DNA of 64,000 nucleotides, from contig NZ_FQVF01000011.1 in assembly GCF_900129155.1 (NCBI RefSeq), positions 1 to 64,000 of the forward strand, read 5' to 3'. Source of the DNA: Marinomonas polaris DSM 16579. Its GTDB lineage: Bacteria; Pseudomonadota; Gammaproteobacteria; Pseudomonadales; Marinomonadaceae. This document shows, piece after piece, positions 46,779 to 56,384 of this stretch. Under the pieces are notes generated by a model, which ran no database searches, was not told the DNA's origin, and was given only the letters and a program-made list of their open reading frames with translations. The translations under genes and the position numbers were made by a program. How positions within the stretch are numbered: position 1 is the first letter of the stretch; each line of letters starts with the position of its first letter.

Positions 46779-48133
46779 CCAACGACTACTCGATTACGTC
46801 CTGCGCCTTTAGCCTCATACAGTAAAATATCGGCGCGTTTTACAATCCGAGTCTGATCATCAAAATCTTGGTAATCGGTCACTCCCAAGCTAATGGTGAA
46901 TGGAGGCATACCATTTTCATTCAGATGGTCAATCTTCTTGCGTAGCTGCTCTGCCAATACACCTGCATCTTTGAGGTTAGTATCTCTTAGTAATATGGCA
47001 AATTCTTCACCACCAATTCTAAACAATACATCGGTTTCACGCAGGCGTTTTCGCAACGTGTTAACCAGTAATTTGAGCACATTATCTCCGACATCATGGC
47101 CAAAGCCGTCGTTGATTTTTTTGAAATGATCGACATCTAACAAGATTAAACTAAAATGATGGCCACGATTCGCCAGCGCAAGTTCATCTTTAATTTGCTC
47201 GTCCCATTTGTGGCGATTAAACGTACCAGTCAACTTATCTCGTGTTGCTAGCTCAATCAACTGAGTTTCGACTTTATGTCGATTGCTCATTTCTTTCGAA
47301 AACTGCCCTACTAATGCCTTTAAGTCTGTTTCTAATTCGTCAAGTTCATCTAAGCCTTTGTAGCTTAGCGAGGTATTGTCATGTTCGATAACAATTGAAC
47401 GATGCAATGACTCTATCTGCCCACGTAGTGACCAAATTCGTTTACGAAAAGTAATGATGATATATAAGGTTAGATAAGTACCAATACCAAAAGCAGATAC
47501 ACCCAAAATAGCATTCATAATCACAAAATGACGTTCTTGACTTTCAACCGTTGCCGAAACATTCATGGTTAATTGGTCAATTTTTCTGAGCATCTCATCA
47601 GCCTGAGCATCTAAATCTTTATCCTGCTGTTCTAATATTTGCCAAGATGTTGAAAACCCTTGTTTGTCCTGCTCTAGAAAATCATCTACAAGACGATCAA
47701 AGCTCATTCGATGTTGGTGCAGAAGGTTAATTTGTTCAATTAAAGCTTTATGATCCAGTAATTTAATTCTTACGCTACCGAAACCAAGCCCAGTGTGTAG
47801 TATTTCCGTAGACTTATCTAACTGAGCGGCAAGCTGTTCGCTAAATTCATCAAAACCTTTTACGCTTTTCGCTTGCATGGATTTATTAGCAAAAAAAGCA
47901 TCACCTTGTTGACGAATACTCTCCATCAATAAATGCTGTTTAAGCTGCAGCATTTCGATGTCAGCCATTACTTCAGAGAGCGGCACATCAATTTCTGCTA
48001 CCTCATGCATTTCTTTATAGATACGCTGAGATTGGTAAGCAGAATAAAAAATCACGACAAATAAAAATGACAAAAGAATAAACGACAAACTGCTAATTTT
48101 TCGCGTCATAGATATATTTAACCAATTAAACAT
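46775..48133 (-). CDS. Membrane diguanylate cyclase (copy 1 of tandem pair)
   Basis: A 452-residue c-di-GMP synthase. Membrane segments lie at about residues 11-33 and 208-230, enclosing a helical periplasmic sensor; the GGDEF domain fills about 290-452. The active site is RIGGEEFAILLRD, preceded at the right distance by RETD, an intact I-site (RxxD) for product inhibition. It lies 41 bp downstream of a paralogue of exactly the same length. The start MFNWLNISM has AGAAG upstream. Confidence 0.93.
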   Translation of the reverse strand: MFNWLNISMTRKISSLSFILLSFLFVVIFYSAYQSQRIYKEMHEVAEIDVPLSEVMADIEMLQLKQHLLMESIRQQGDAFFANKSMQAKSVKGFDEFSEQLAAQLDKSTEILHTGLGFGSVRIKLLDHKALIEQINLLHQHRMSFDRLVDDFLEQDKQGFSTSWQILEQQDKDLDAQADEMLRKIDQLTMNVSATVESQERHFVIMNAILGVSAFGIGTYLTLYIIITFRKRIWSLRGQIESLHRSIVIEHDNTSLSYKGLDELDELETDLKALVGQFSKEMSNRHKVETQLIELATRDKLTGTFNRHKWDEQIKDELALANRGHHFSLILLDVDHFKKINDGFGHDVGDNVLKLLVNTLRKRLRETDVLFRIGGEEFAILLRDTNLKDAGVLAEQLRKKIDHLNENGMPPFTISLGVTDYQDFDDQTRIVKRADILLYEAKGAGRNRVVVG

Positions 48134-48174
48134 ATAAAGCTTCTTGATAAATGTTGCATAAATAAGGCTAAAAG

Positions 48175-49533
48175 TTAGCCGATCATAACTCGATTTCGTC
48201 CAGCACCTTTGGCCTCATAGAGTAAGATATCGGCGCGTTTTACGATACGACTCTGATCATCAAAATCTTGATAATCAGTCACGCCTAAACTGATGGTAAA
48301 TGGCGGCATGCCATCTTCATTCAAAGTTTCAATCTTCTTGCGTAACTGTTCAGCCAATACTCCAGCATCTTCACAATTTGTATCTCTTAGTAATACTGCA
48401 AATTCCTCACCACCGATTCTGAACAACATGTCTGTTTCACGTAGACGTTTTCGCAAGGTATTAACCAGTAATTTGAGTACGTTATCACCAAAGTCATGCC
48501 CATAGGCATCGTTGATTTTCTTGAAATGATCAACATCTAACAAGATCAAACTAAAATGATGACCGCGATTGGCAAGCGCCAGTTCATCTTTGATTTGTTC
48601 GTCCCATTTATGACGATTAAACGCACCAGTTAGCTTGTCTCGTGTGGCTAACTCAATCAGCTGAGTTTCAACTTCGTCACGATTATCTTTTTCCAACGAG
48701 AAACGCGCCATCAGAATCTTTAAGTCTTTTTCCAACTGATCCAATTCATCAGAACCTTTATTATGTATTGCATCGTTACTTTCATCAGGAGAAATAGAAC
48801 GATGCAAAGACTCTATCTGACCACGCAACGAACCCACTTTCTGACGAAAAGACAAAATCGTATAAAGGGTTAAATAGCCGCCAATGGCAAAGGCTGATAA
48901 ACCCAATATTGCATTCACAACCATAAAATCACGTTCTTGTTTTTCTACTGTCGCGGCGACCTTCATCGTGAGTTGGTCAATATTCACAAGCAACTCATCG
49001 GCTTGAGAATCTAATAAATTATCTTGTTTTTCTAGCTCATCCCAAGATACCGAATAGTGCTCTTCGCCTTTGTTCAAAAACCGAGAGAACAAACTTTCGA
49101 AACCTACTCTATGGCTATGTAACACACTAATCTGCTGAATCAAGGATTGATGTTCTTCTACTTTGATACGAATGCTGCCGAATGTCATGCCTGTATGAAG
49201 TATGCTAATACTCTTATCAAGCTGTGCAGATAGCAGCTGACTAAACTCATCAAAGCCTTTGACACTTTTGGTCTGTGATACTTCATCAGCAAAAAAAGCA
49301 TCGCCTTGTAGACGAATTCCCTCCATCAATAAATGCTGTTTAAGCTGCAAAATTTCTATATCAGCAATGACTTCGGAAAGTGGAATATCAATCTCCGCAA
49401 CTTCTTGCATTTCTTTGTAGATTTTTTGTGTCTGATACGTTGAATAAAGAATCACCACAAAGAGAAACGATAAGAGAACAAAAGACAGGCTGCTTATTTT
49501 TCGTGTCATAGAGACATTTAACCAATTAAACAT
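48175..49533 (-). CDS. Membrane diguanylate cyclase (copy 2 of tandem pair)
   Basis: A 452-residue paralogue of the next gene, with the same two membrane segments, helical periplasmic region and GGDEF domain. The active site is RIGGEEFAVLLRD with the I-site RETD intact. Catalytic domains of the pair are nearly identical, while the periplasmic halves have diverged, which implies duplication followed by sensor change. The start MFNWLNVSM (49533) is chosen by matching the other copy; the frame begins with TTG at 49560. Confidence 0.92.
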   Translation of the reverse strand: MFNWLNVSMTRKISSLSFVLLSFLFVVILYSTYQTQKIYKEMQEVAEIDIPLSEVIADIEILQLKQHLLMEGIRLQGDAFFADEVSQTKSVKGFDEFSQLLSAQLDKSISILHTGMTFGSIRIKVEEHQSLIQQISVLHSHRVGFESLFSRFLNKGEEHYSVSWDELEKQDNLLDSQADELLVNIDQLTMKVAATVEKQERDFMVVNAILGLSAFAIGGYLTLYTILSFRQKVGSLRGQIESLHRSISPDESNDAIHNKGSDELDQLEKDLKILMARFSLEKDNRDEVETQLIELATRDKLTGAFNRHKWDEQIKDELALANRGHHFSLILLDVDHFKKINDAYGHDFGDNVLKLLVNTLRKRLRETDMLFRIGGEEFAVLLRDTNCEDAGVLAEQLRKKIETLNEDGMPPFTISLGVTDYQDFDDQSRIVKRADILLYEAKGAGRNRVMIG

Positions 49534-49834
49534 AGAGGGTTCTTGATAAGTGTTGTACAACTAAAGCTAGGATATAAGGCATAAAAATCAATCCAAACAA
49601 TGAACTTAAATATTAACATAGTTAGATACTGTAAAAGTTAGGATATAAAACCTAAGTTTTTGAAAGGGCTTAACTACTTTAGTGTTTAAAAGTGATCATA
49701 AAACACTTTTTTGATGACGACATGCACGATCTGTTATGTAAAAATCAGGAAATAGCACAACTAAACAGGTTAACTTTAAGCAAGGTCGATCTATAAAATA
49801 TTTATCAATAATGAAACAACAATAAGACCAATGG

Positions 49835-51355
49835 ATGAACACATTCAAAATGCGCTATCTGACTATTGTAAAACTACTTACTCTTCTGACTTTTTTTGCT
49901 CAAAACAGTGCTTTTGCAGAGAAACAAGCGACCATTATTTTTGATGCTGAAATGTCGACAATTAACGATGCAAAAAATGGCAGCTATGCTCAGTTAGCAA
50001 CTCTTATTGATGATTATAGAGAAAAAAGTACCAGTACGTTTTTCATTTTCGGTGGCGAAAGCTTAGGACCAAGCATGCTATCCTCTATGGACAGGGGCGC
50101 CCATATTATTGATGTACTTAATAGCCTCGAACCTAATGCTATGGGAGTTTCAAAACGGGAATTTAGCTATCAAGAAGATGAACTGATATTACGTACCTAT
50201 GAAGCCGCTTTTCCAATAGTATCAAGCAACTTATATGATCCTATCTCCAAGCAATCACCAGAAGGCATTGAAGCCTATACTTTGCTAAAACAAGGTGAGG
50301 TGAAACTAGGGTTCATTTCCATACTAGACCCAGTCGTTACCGAAAAGTACCCAACAAAAAGACTAGTAATTACACCGCCACTAGAAGCAGTCTTGGAAAT
50401 AGCTAAATTACTTAGGAAGCAAAATGTAGATTTAATTGTTTTACATTACTCCACTTTTTCTCCTGTTATTAACCAACTATTGGGACAAGGCATCATTGAT
50501 CTTGCTCTTTTTGAGGATCAAAATTTCCACTCTAATACTTATTCAAATTCCCCACGACATCCAAATAATCTTGTGCTGGCAAAAAAGAGTGACGCTGCGG
50601 TTATTCAACTTACCTGGCAACCAGATCACCCTCACGATAGTTTGGTCATCGAAGAGATCAGTGTTGATCTAACTTCTCTTCCTGCAAAACCTAAAGTATT
50701 GCAGTTGGAAGAAGAATACGATAATAGACTCAACTCATTATTAAACGAAGTAATAGGTAAAACCGACACACAAATTAATTTACAACGAAAAGTACTGCGT
50801 ACTTCTGAAAACGGCTTTGCCAATTTGGTTACAGATACATTAAAAGATTTTACCGATGCTCAAATTGCTCTTATAAATAGCGGTACATTACGAAGTGAAA
50901 AAATACTCCAAGCAGGGTCACCTCTTACAGTAAGAGACATTCGCGCCATGCTACCCTATCGCAATACCCTCCAGTTAATAGAAGCAACCGGGCAACAAAT
51001 AATGGACGCACTAGAGCATGGTCTCAGCAAATTAGAATCACAAAGTGGCCAGTTTTTACAAGTCGCTGGAATTAAAGTAACTTATGACTCGTCACGCCCC
51101 ATAGGCAAACGCCTGATTTCTGTTAAATTAAACAAACAACCGCTACAACCAAAACAAATCTATAAAGTTGTCTCGCTCGACTATCTAATAAATGGTGGCG
51201 ATGGATTTACTATGTTTAAAAACAGCAAAGCACTGACTTATAAACAAACCAACAGCTTAACCCTATCAGACATCATGAGCGTTGAAATTCACCAGAAAAA
51301 AGTCATTGCGCCTAAAATTGATGGTCGATTAAAAAATCTAGCGGTAGAAAATTAA
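49835..51355 (+). CDS. Periplasmic 5'-nucleotidase-like protein with degraded active site
   Basis: A 506-residue exported protein (signal peptide ending near NSAFAEKQ) with the UshA-type two-domain fold. The C-terminal substrate-binding domain is well preserved: NGFANLVTDTLKDF, ALINSGTLR, LPYRNTLQLIEATGQQ and INGGDGFTMF. The N-terminal metallophosphatase domain has lost its metal ligands: the usual NDxHG is FDAEMST, GDxF is GGESLG, GNHEFD is SKREFSY, and the LSHLG-like site is LHYSTF. It should be catalytically dead and may bind a nucleotide. It is followed by a diguanylate cyclase gene after 2 bp, so a sensor role is likely (inference). Confidence 0.82.
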   Translation: MNTFKMRYLTIVKLLTLLTFFAQNSAFAEKQATIIFDAEMSTINDAKNGSYAQLATLIDDYREKSTSTFFIFGGESLGPSMLSSMDRGAHIIDVLNSLEPNAMGVSKREFSYQEDELILRTYEAAFPIVSSNLYDPISKQSPEGIEAYTLLKQGEVKLGFISILDPVVTEKYPTKRLVITPPLEAVLEIAKLLRKQNVDLIVLHYSTFSPVINQLLGQGIIDLALFEDQNFHSNTYSNSPRHPNNLVLAKKSDAAVIQLTWQPDHPHDSLVIEEISVDLTSLPAKPKVLQLEEEYDNRLNSLLNEVIGKTDTQINLQRKVLRTSENGFANLVTDTLKDFTDAQIALINSGTLRSEKILQAGSPLTVRDIRAMLPYRNTLQLIEATGQQIMDALEHGLSKLESQSGQFLQVAGIKVTYDSSRPIGKRLISVKLNKQPLQPKQIYKVVSLDYLINGGDGFTMFKNSKALTYKQTNSLTLSDIMSVEIHQKKVIAPKIDGRLKNLAVEN

Positions 51356-51357
51356 AC

Positions 51358-53028
51358 ATGAACAACAAACCGCTATTTCCCCCTATTTCAAAGACAAGTA
51401 ACAATCGGCGATTAAGCTTAGTAAAACAACTGGGCATATTACTAGTTATCGGTTTATTGCTTTTTGTTAGCGTTGGGTATGTATTGCAAACTAGGTTAGA
51501 GCAAACTCAATCCATACTTAATGACTTAACTCTCAATACTATTCCAGCGATGAATAATGCCACTAGAAGCGCGTTAAAATCAGGTGAATTGATGTCTGCA
51601 CTTGAGTCCTTAACCTCCGCAACAACACCGGCAGAAAGAAGAATTGCCGAATTAGAGGTAACAGAAAAGCTCAAAGCACTAGAAAAAGAAACCAGCAAAA
51701 TAACCGATAACCAAACTGTCATTATGTTGCTCAAAACCTCTCAGGAAGAAACCGAGCACCTCAACGTCTTAATTGATCAGAAACTAGACCTAGCCTATAA
51801 AATAAAAGTTAACTTGAAAAAAATATGGGATCTGAAAATTGAAGCAGATCAAATAAACCCACCCACTAATATCTTGCCATTGGAGCAAACGTATTTTATG
51901 CAATGGCAGATTGCTTTATTACAAACACTCTCATTTGCCTATAAAATAGAAAACACTGAACGATTAAGCGATTTACAAGAAATACATCGTTTACTCGAAC
52001 TCAACTTACAGAACATGGATGTGGTTTCGACAAACCTTGCTGCCCCATTAAAAAAACAAGTTGAACAGATTAATACTGATCTTAGATGCATCCTTTCAGA
52101 TCCTGAAAATCTTGCAGAACAACAGGCAAATTATCTTCGAATTATCGGTAGAACTCGCGGGCGCGAGCATTTCATCCATAATATGATCAGCGACTACAGC
52201 AACATAACAAACCAACAGTCCCTTGTTGAATATAATAATTTAAACGGCAAAATAGCCTCACTGGCACAAGGGATGACGACACAGAAAATATGGTTCATTT
52301 GTGGTTTTATTTTATTATCCACAATGATCATTGCGACATTAGGACTTTATAGTTATGCGGTTAAGCGCTTACGAACCTTAACTCAAAAAATTAACCTAAT
52401 GACCAAAGGCTCACACAACCTTCCTTCAAATAGGGATGAGATTGATGAGTTATTTCAGGCTTTTGATGAGTTCTCAAACACGATTAATACGCAAACACGC
52501 CGCTTGGAGAGCCTGTCTCTCACAGACAGTTTGACCAATATAGCTAACAGACGGGCGTTTGATCAGCGCTTGTTAGTTGAACTGTCATCAGACAAAAGTA
52601 GCAGGTACGACCTGTCCATCCTGCTAATAGATGTCGACTATTTTAAACAATATAATGACACATATGGACATATTAGCGGTGATGAAGCATTACAGAAAAT
52701 TGCCTCGTCACTAGAAAGTATAATTAACAAAGAAACCGATTTGCTCGCTCGCTATGGCGGAGAAGAGTTTGTTGTCATCCTTCCAAATAAAAGCGCAAAA
52801 CAAGCGGAAGAAATTGCCCAGCAAATGAAACAGGTAATTGAGTTAATAAACATAGAGCATAAAACAAGCAAAATAGCAGATGCCATCACGGTAAGTATAG
52901 GTATTGTAACTAAAGTAAAAAATGGAAAAACTGACACCGACACGTTAATGAAAAATGCTGATATTGCACTTTACCATTCAAAAGCCCAAGGTCGGAATCA
53001 AGCAACGCATATTGATGATATTAACTGA
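51358..53028 (+). CDS. Membrane diguanylate cyclase coupled to the nucleotidase-like protein
   Basis: A 556-residue protein with membrane segments at about 22-44 and 312-334, a large helical periplasmic domain between them, a HAMP-like linker (LRTLTQKINLMTKGS) and a GGDEF domain from about 395. The active site RYGGEEFVVILPN is intact. The I-site position reads KETD rather than RxxD, so product inhibition may be lost. It lies 2 bp after the nucleotidase-like gene in the same operon, so its periplasmic domain probably reads that protein. Confidence 0.92.
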   Translation: MNNKPLFPPISKTSNNRRLSLVKQLGILLVIGLLLFVSVGYVLQTRLEQTQSILNDLTLNTIPAMNNATRSALKSGELMSALESLTSATTPAERRIAELEVTEKLKALEKETSKITDNQTVIMLLKTSQEETEHLNVLIDQKLDLAYKIKVNLKKIWDLKIEADQINPPTNILPLEQTYFMQWQIALLQTLSFAYKIENTERLSDLQEIHRLLELNLQNMDVVSTNLAAPLKKQVEQINTDLRCILSDPENLAEQQANYLRIIGRTRGREHFIHNMISDYSNITNQQSLVEYNNLNGKIASLAQGMTTQKIWFICGFILLSTMIIATLGLYSYAVKRLRTLTQKINLMTKGSHNLPSNRDEIDELFQAFDEFSNTINTQTRRLESLSLTDSLTNIANRRAFDQRLLVELSSDKSSRYDLSILLIDVDYFKQYNDTYGHISGDEALQKIASSLESIINKETDLLARYGGEEFVVILPNKSAKQAEEIAQQMKQVIELINIEHKTSKIADAITVSIGIVTKVKNGKTDTDTLMKNADIALYHSKAQGRNQATHIDDIN

Positions 53029-53036
53029 ATTTAAAC

Positions 53037-53068
53037 TAAGTACAGATACACTTTAGTATCTGTACTTA
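53037..53068. terminator. Convergent hairpin, cyclase / sotB-like gene
   Basis: TAAGTACAGATAC (53037-53049) and its exact complement (53056-53068) around a 6-nt loop. There is no long T-run, but it is placed between two convergent gene ends. Confidence 0.65.
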
Positions 53069-53089
53069 ACAACGCTCATAGATAAAATT

Positions 53090-54286
53090 CTATACTGCGG
53101 CAGGCTTACCAATACGTTTTAGTAGCGTCACAATCACCGCTAGAGCACAAACACCTAGAATAGCACCAGTGAAACCGACACTCCCCAAGCCAACAAATTG
53201 AATGACCTGATTACCAATCAAAGCACCCGCACCGATACCCAAATTTATAATGCCAGAATACAAAGACATAATAATATCAGCGGCAGTATCGTCTACTTTC
53301 AGCACTCGTATCTGCATGCTCAAGCCAATAATCATCAGCGACGCACCCCACAACAAAACGCTGGTAATCAGCAAAGAGCCACTTGGTGCGACAAAGTACA
53401 AAGCACTCATACACAATGATGCGATGACGACACTAGAAACTAACATCAAAGTATTCGCTCTTTCACCAAAGTAGCTAAACAGTACACTTCCAACAATCCC
53501 CGCCATACCAAACAGCAATAATACCAACGTGGTGAATTGACCACTGGCTGAACCGATCTCTTTTAAGAAGGGCTCTATGTAGCTGTAAGCCGTGTAATGA
53601 GCAGAAAAAATTACGAAGATAAACAAATACATGCCTAGCAATACTTTATTACGAAGCACTTCTGGTACCTTACTAAGAGAACCCGAAAACAAACTAGGTA
53701 AATTAGGTAGCAAACGGTACATGGCTAACATGATAATTAATGCGATGACCGCAATAACAGCAAAAGTGGCTCGCCATCCTAAAAGCTGACCAATGATACG
53801 ACCCGCTGGCACACCAAGCACCATCGCCAGACCTGTTCCCGTTGCCAGTACACTCAGCGCAAAGGTATGTTTTCCTTGCGGAGCAACACGAATTGCAATG
53901 GAAGCGGTAATCGACCAAAACACCGCATGAGCAAAAGCGATCCCAATACGGCTCACCAACAAAGTCGTAAAATTCCACGCCACTACCGTCAAAATATGGC
54001 TGGCAATAAACAAGGCAAACAGACCTAGCAATAACGTCTTACGCTCTAGCTTACGCGTCAACAACATCATTGGCAGCGACATAAGTGCCACAATCCACGC
54101 ATATACAGTCAGCATCCAACCAACCTGTGCAGGCGGAATCGAAAAGCTTTGCGCAATATCCGACAACAACCCCACAGGAACAAATTCTGTGGTGTTAAAA
54201 ATAAAAGCACTGAAGCCCAGCACAAAAACGCGCAAGTATTGAACACGGCGAGAAGCCGTATCCTCAGTAGAAGGAATTGATATCAT
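53090..54286 (-). CDS. MFS sugar-efflux/drug transporter (SotB-like)
   Basis: A 398-residue major facilitator protein with about twelve membrane segments. FNTTEFVPVGLLSDIAQSF, QVGWMLTVYAW and GTGLAMVLGVPAGRIIG closely recall E. coli SotB (YdeA), an exporter of arabinose and similar sugars. The start at 54286 (MISIPST) with AGG upstream is preferred over the 54313 frame. It is a single gene between signalling genes; no regulator adjoins it. Substrate specificity is not certain. Confidence 0.85.
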   Translation of the reverse strand: MISIPSTEDTASRRVQYLRVFVLGFSAFIFNTTEFVPVGLLSDIAQSFSIPPAQVGWMLTVYAWIVALMSLPMMLLTRKLERKTLLLGLFALFIASHILTVVAWNFTTLLVSRIGIAFAHAVFWSITASIAIRVAPQGKHTFALSVLATGTGLAMVLGVPAGRIIGQLLGWRATFAVIAVIALIIMLAMYRLLPNLPSLFSGSLSKVPEVLRNKVLLGMYLFIFVIFSAHYTAYSYIEPFLKEIGSASGQFTTLVLLLFGMAGIVGSVLFSYFGERANTLMLVSSVVIASLCMSALYFVAPSGSLLITSVLLWGASLMIIGLSMQIRVLKVDDTAADIIMSLYSGIINLGIGAGALIGNQVIQFVGLGSVGFTGAILGVCALAVIVTLLKRIGKPAAV

Positions 54287-54568
54287 GATGACCTGCAGGA
54301 ATGAGAGCGACAAGAAAGACCGCTATTGTCCACTTTTTTAAGCATAACGGAATAGTGAAATATGGATGTTTATTGATAGTTATCTTAATGCTAGCTCTGA
54401 TCAATTTAGAAAGTCTAAACATCCCCTTCTCCCTTACCAAATAATTTTTCTTTAAGAAGAATTACTTTGATTTTTTATGGAAAATGCCATACAAACTACG
54501 CACCAAAATAACGCAAAAAACAGCACCAAGATCACGCGAGATAATCTATCAACGTTGAAGGAACCGAC

Positions 54569-56182
54569 ATGAACAATTTATCCGTAAAAGCGAAATTCAT
54601 CACCCTCATTTTATCTATCATCATTATATTTTTGGTGGCATTAAGTTTAATAAAAGCAAAAAGTACAGAATTAGCAACTCGCTTTGACCGATTCTATGAA
54701 GAAAACCACAATGTTTCGCTCAATTTAGAACGAGTGAAAGAAGCACAGGTTAATATCGTCCTCAATGTCAGAGGTTTACAGATTGCTTATCTACTATCAC
54801 TCGACCAGCAAATCCCAGGTTATCTAGAAGCTATTTCTAAGAGCTACAACACAACACCGTCTCTTATTAATGAACTTAACAAAGGTCTTTCAGATAAATC
54901 CGACGAATCTAGAAAGCTGCAAACACTGCTTAATAATTTTCAAAGTAAAACAAAAGCTTTCGTCAGCGCGATGGAAAATTCAACCGATAACAAAGCGCCC
55001 TTCCCAGTGTTTTCTGCTTTTATCGGCTCATACAATGACCTGATGACATACTTCGCGCTTCTAACAGACAAGACAAACGCCGAAGTCATTGAAGCAAAAA
55101 AACAAACGGAAAGTCTTGTTGCAGAAATTGAAATCGGCTTTTGGATTTCTATCGTAATCGCACTGATTATTTCCATCACGCTTAGCTACTTGATATCCAA
55201 CAACATAGTACGTGGTATTTTGGCAGTTCGTAACGCAGCACAGAATATGGCGCAAGGCCACCTCAATAAGCCGGTTCAAGTGTCAGGAAGTGATGAAATT
55301 GCAGAACTTGGTAATGCCATTAATACCTCTGCTCAAAATCTACGCTCTGTCATTGCTGGTGTTCTTAGTTCGGTAAACAAAGTAAATGAAAATAGCCAAG
55401 AAGTATTAAAGGTAAACCAAGAGGTAAGCGAATATTCTGTTCACATTATGGACAACACCACTCAAGTGGTTGTGGCACTAGATCAGATGTCCGCTAATAA
55501 CCGCACCATTGCTGACAACACTCAACAATCAGCCGACGCCGCCAATAACATTCGCACTGTGGCACAAAACAGTTTAACCACAGCAAACGGTACCTTAGAC
55601 GCAATAAACCAGCTGGTTGGCTCCTTAAAAGAAACAGGAACTGTTGTTACTCAACTACGCCAAGAAACAACCAATATAGAAACCATCTTAGATGTTATTC
55701 GTAGTATTGCAGAGCAAACCAATTTACTTGCCCTGAACGCTGCGATAGAAGCAGCTCGTGCAGGCGAACAAGGCCGAGGATTCGCCGTTGTTGCAGACGA
55801 AGTTCGAACTCTAGCGCAACGTTCACAAGATAGCGTAAATGAGATTGAAACACTTTTGGCTCAACTTAGTACTGCCAGTGGGCAGGCCGTCAACCGTATG
55901 GAAGTCAGCTTAAAATTAGTGGAATCGTCAAAAGACCAAGTCGAAAAAACCAACGAGCTTACTGGTAATATTCTAGCTGGCATTGAGCGAGTTTCAGAGC
56001 AAGCTCAACATATTGCTAAATCCATAGAAGAGCAAACGCAAGTATCTGAAGACATCACCAAGAAAATGCACTCTGTGCAAAGCTTAACAAAACAAAGTGC
56101 AGAAATGGCCAAACGTTCAGGTCTTAACATGGCTCAAAGCAGTGTCGACGTGCAGCAGCAATTAAGTTTCTTCAAGCTTTAA
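54569..56182 (+). CDS. Methyl-accepting chemotaxis protein
   Basis: Chemoreceptor of 537 residues. Membrane segments are at about 10-30 and 190-212; the periplasmic four-helix sensor lies between, then a HAMP domain (about 213-265) and the signalling coiled coil. The hairpin tip is intact: [20 protein letters not shown] and [17 protein letters not shown]. No C-terminal CheR-binding pentapeptide is visible (it ends FFKL). The ligand is unknown. AAGGAA precedes the ATG. It is a single gene, ended by the hairpin at 56206-56244. Confidence 0.95.
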   Translation: MNNLSVKAKFITLILSIIIIFLVALSLIKAKSTELATRFDRFYEENHNVSLNLERVKEAQVNIVLNVRGLQIAYLLSLDQQIPGYLEAISKSYNTTPSLINELNKGLSDKSDESRKLQTLLNNFQSKTKAFVSAMENSTDNKAPFPVFSAFIGSYNDLMTYFALLTDKTNAEVIEAKKQTESLVAEIEIGFWISIVIALIISITLSYLISNNIVRGILAVRNAAQNMAQGHLNKPVQVSGSDEIAELGNAINTSAQNLRSVIAGVLSSVNKVNENSQEVLKVNQEVSEYSVHIMDNTTQVVVALDQMSANNRTIADNTQQSADAANNIRTVAQNSLTTANGTLDAINQLVGSLKETGTVVTQLRQETTNIETILDVIRSIAEQTNLLALNAAIEAARAGEQGRGFAVVADEVRTLAQRSQDSVNEIETLLAQLSTASGQAVNRMEVSLKLVESSKDQVEKTNELTGNILAGIERVSEQAQHIAKSIEEQTQVSEDITKKMHSVQSLTKQSAEMAKRSGLNMAQSSVDVQQQLSFFKL

Positions 56183-56205
56183 TACTAACCATTTTAATCC
56201 TCCAT

Positions 56206-56244
56206 GCGCCTATCCATTTATTAAATGGTTAGGCGCTTTTCATG
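56206..56244 (+). terminator. Rho-independent terminator of the chemoreceptor gene
   Basis: GCGCCTA-t-CCATTTA and TAAATGG-t-TAGGCGC form a 14-bp stem with one mismatch, followed by TTTT. Confidence 0.82.
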
Positions 56245-56384
56245 GCTGTAACTTCTACCTTTCTTTGTTACGACAACACCACAAGATCCGAACATAGGTT
56301 CTTAAAATTCCTACATTTTTTTACAGAATTCCCCCCTCACCTATGAGACGATGTTGATTAATAAATAAACCGCTATGAGTACCA

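Noticed and set aside
49688-49710. AAAAGTG...CACTTTTTT hairpin in the divergent region before the nucleotidase-like gene
   Set aside because: It looks like a terminator on the plus strand, but no plus-strand gene ends there; may be chance in AT-rich DNA.
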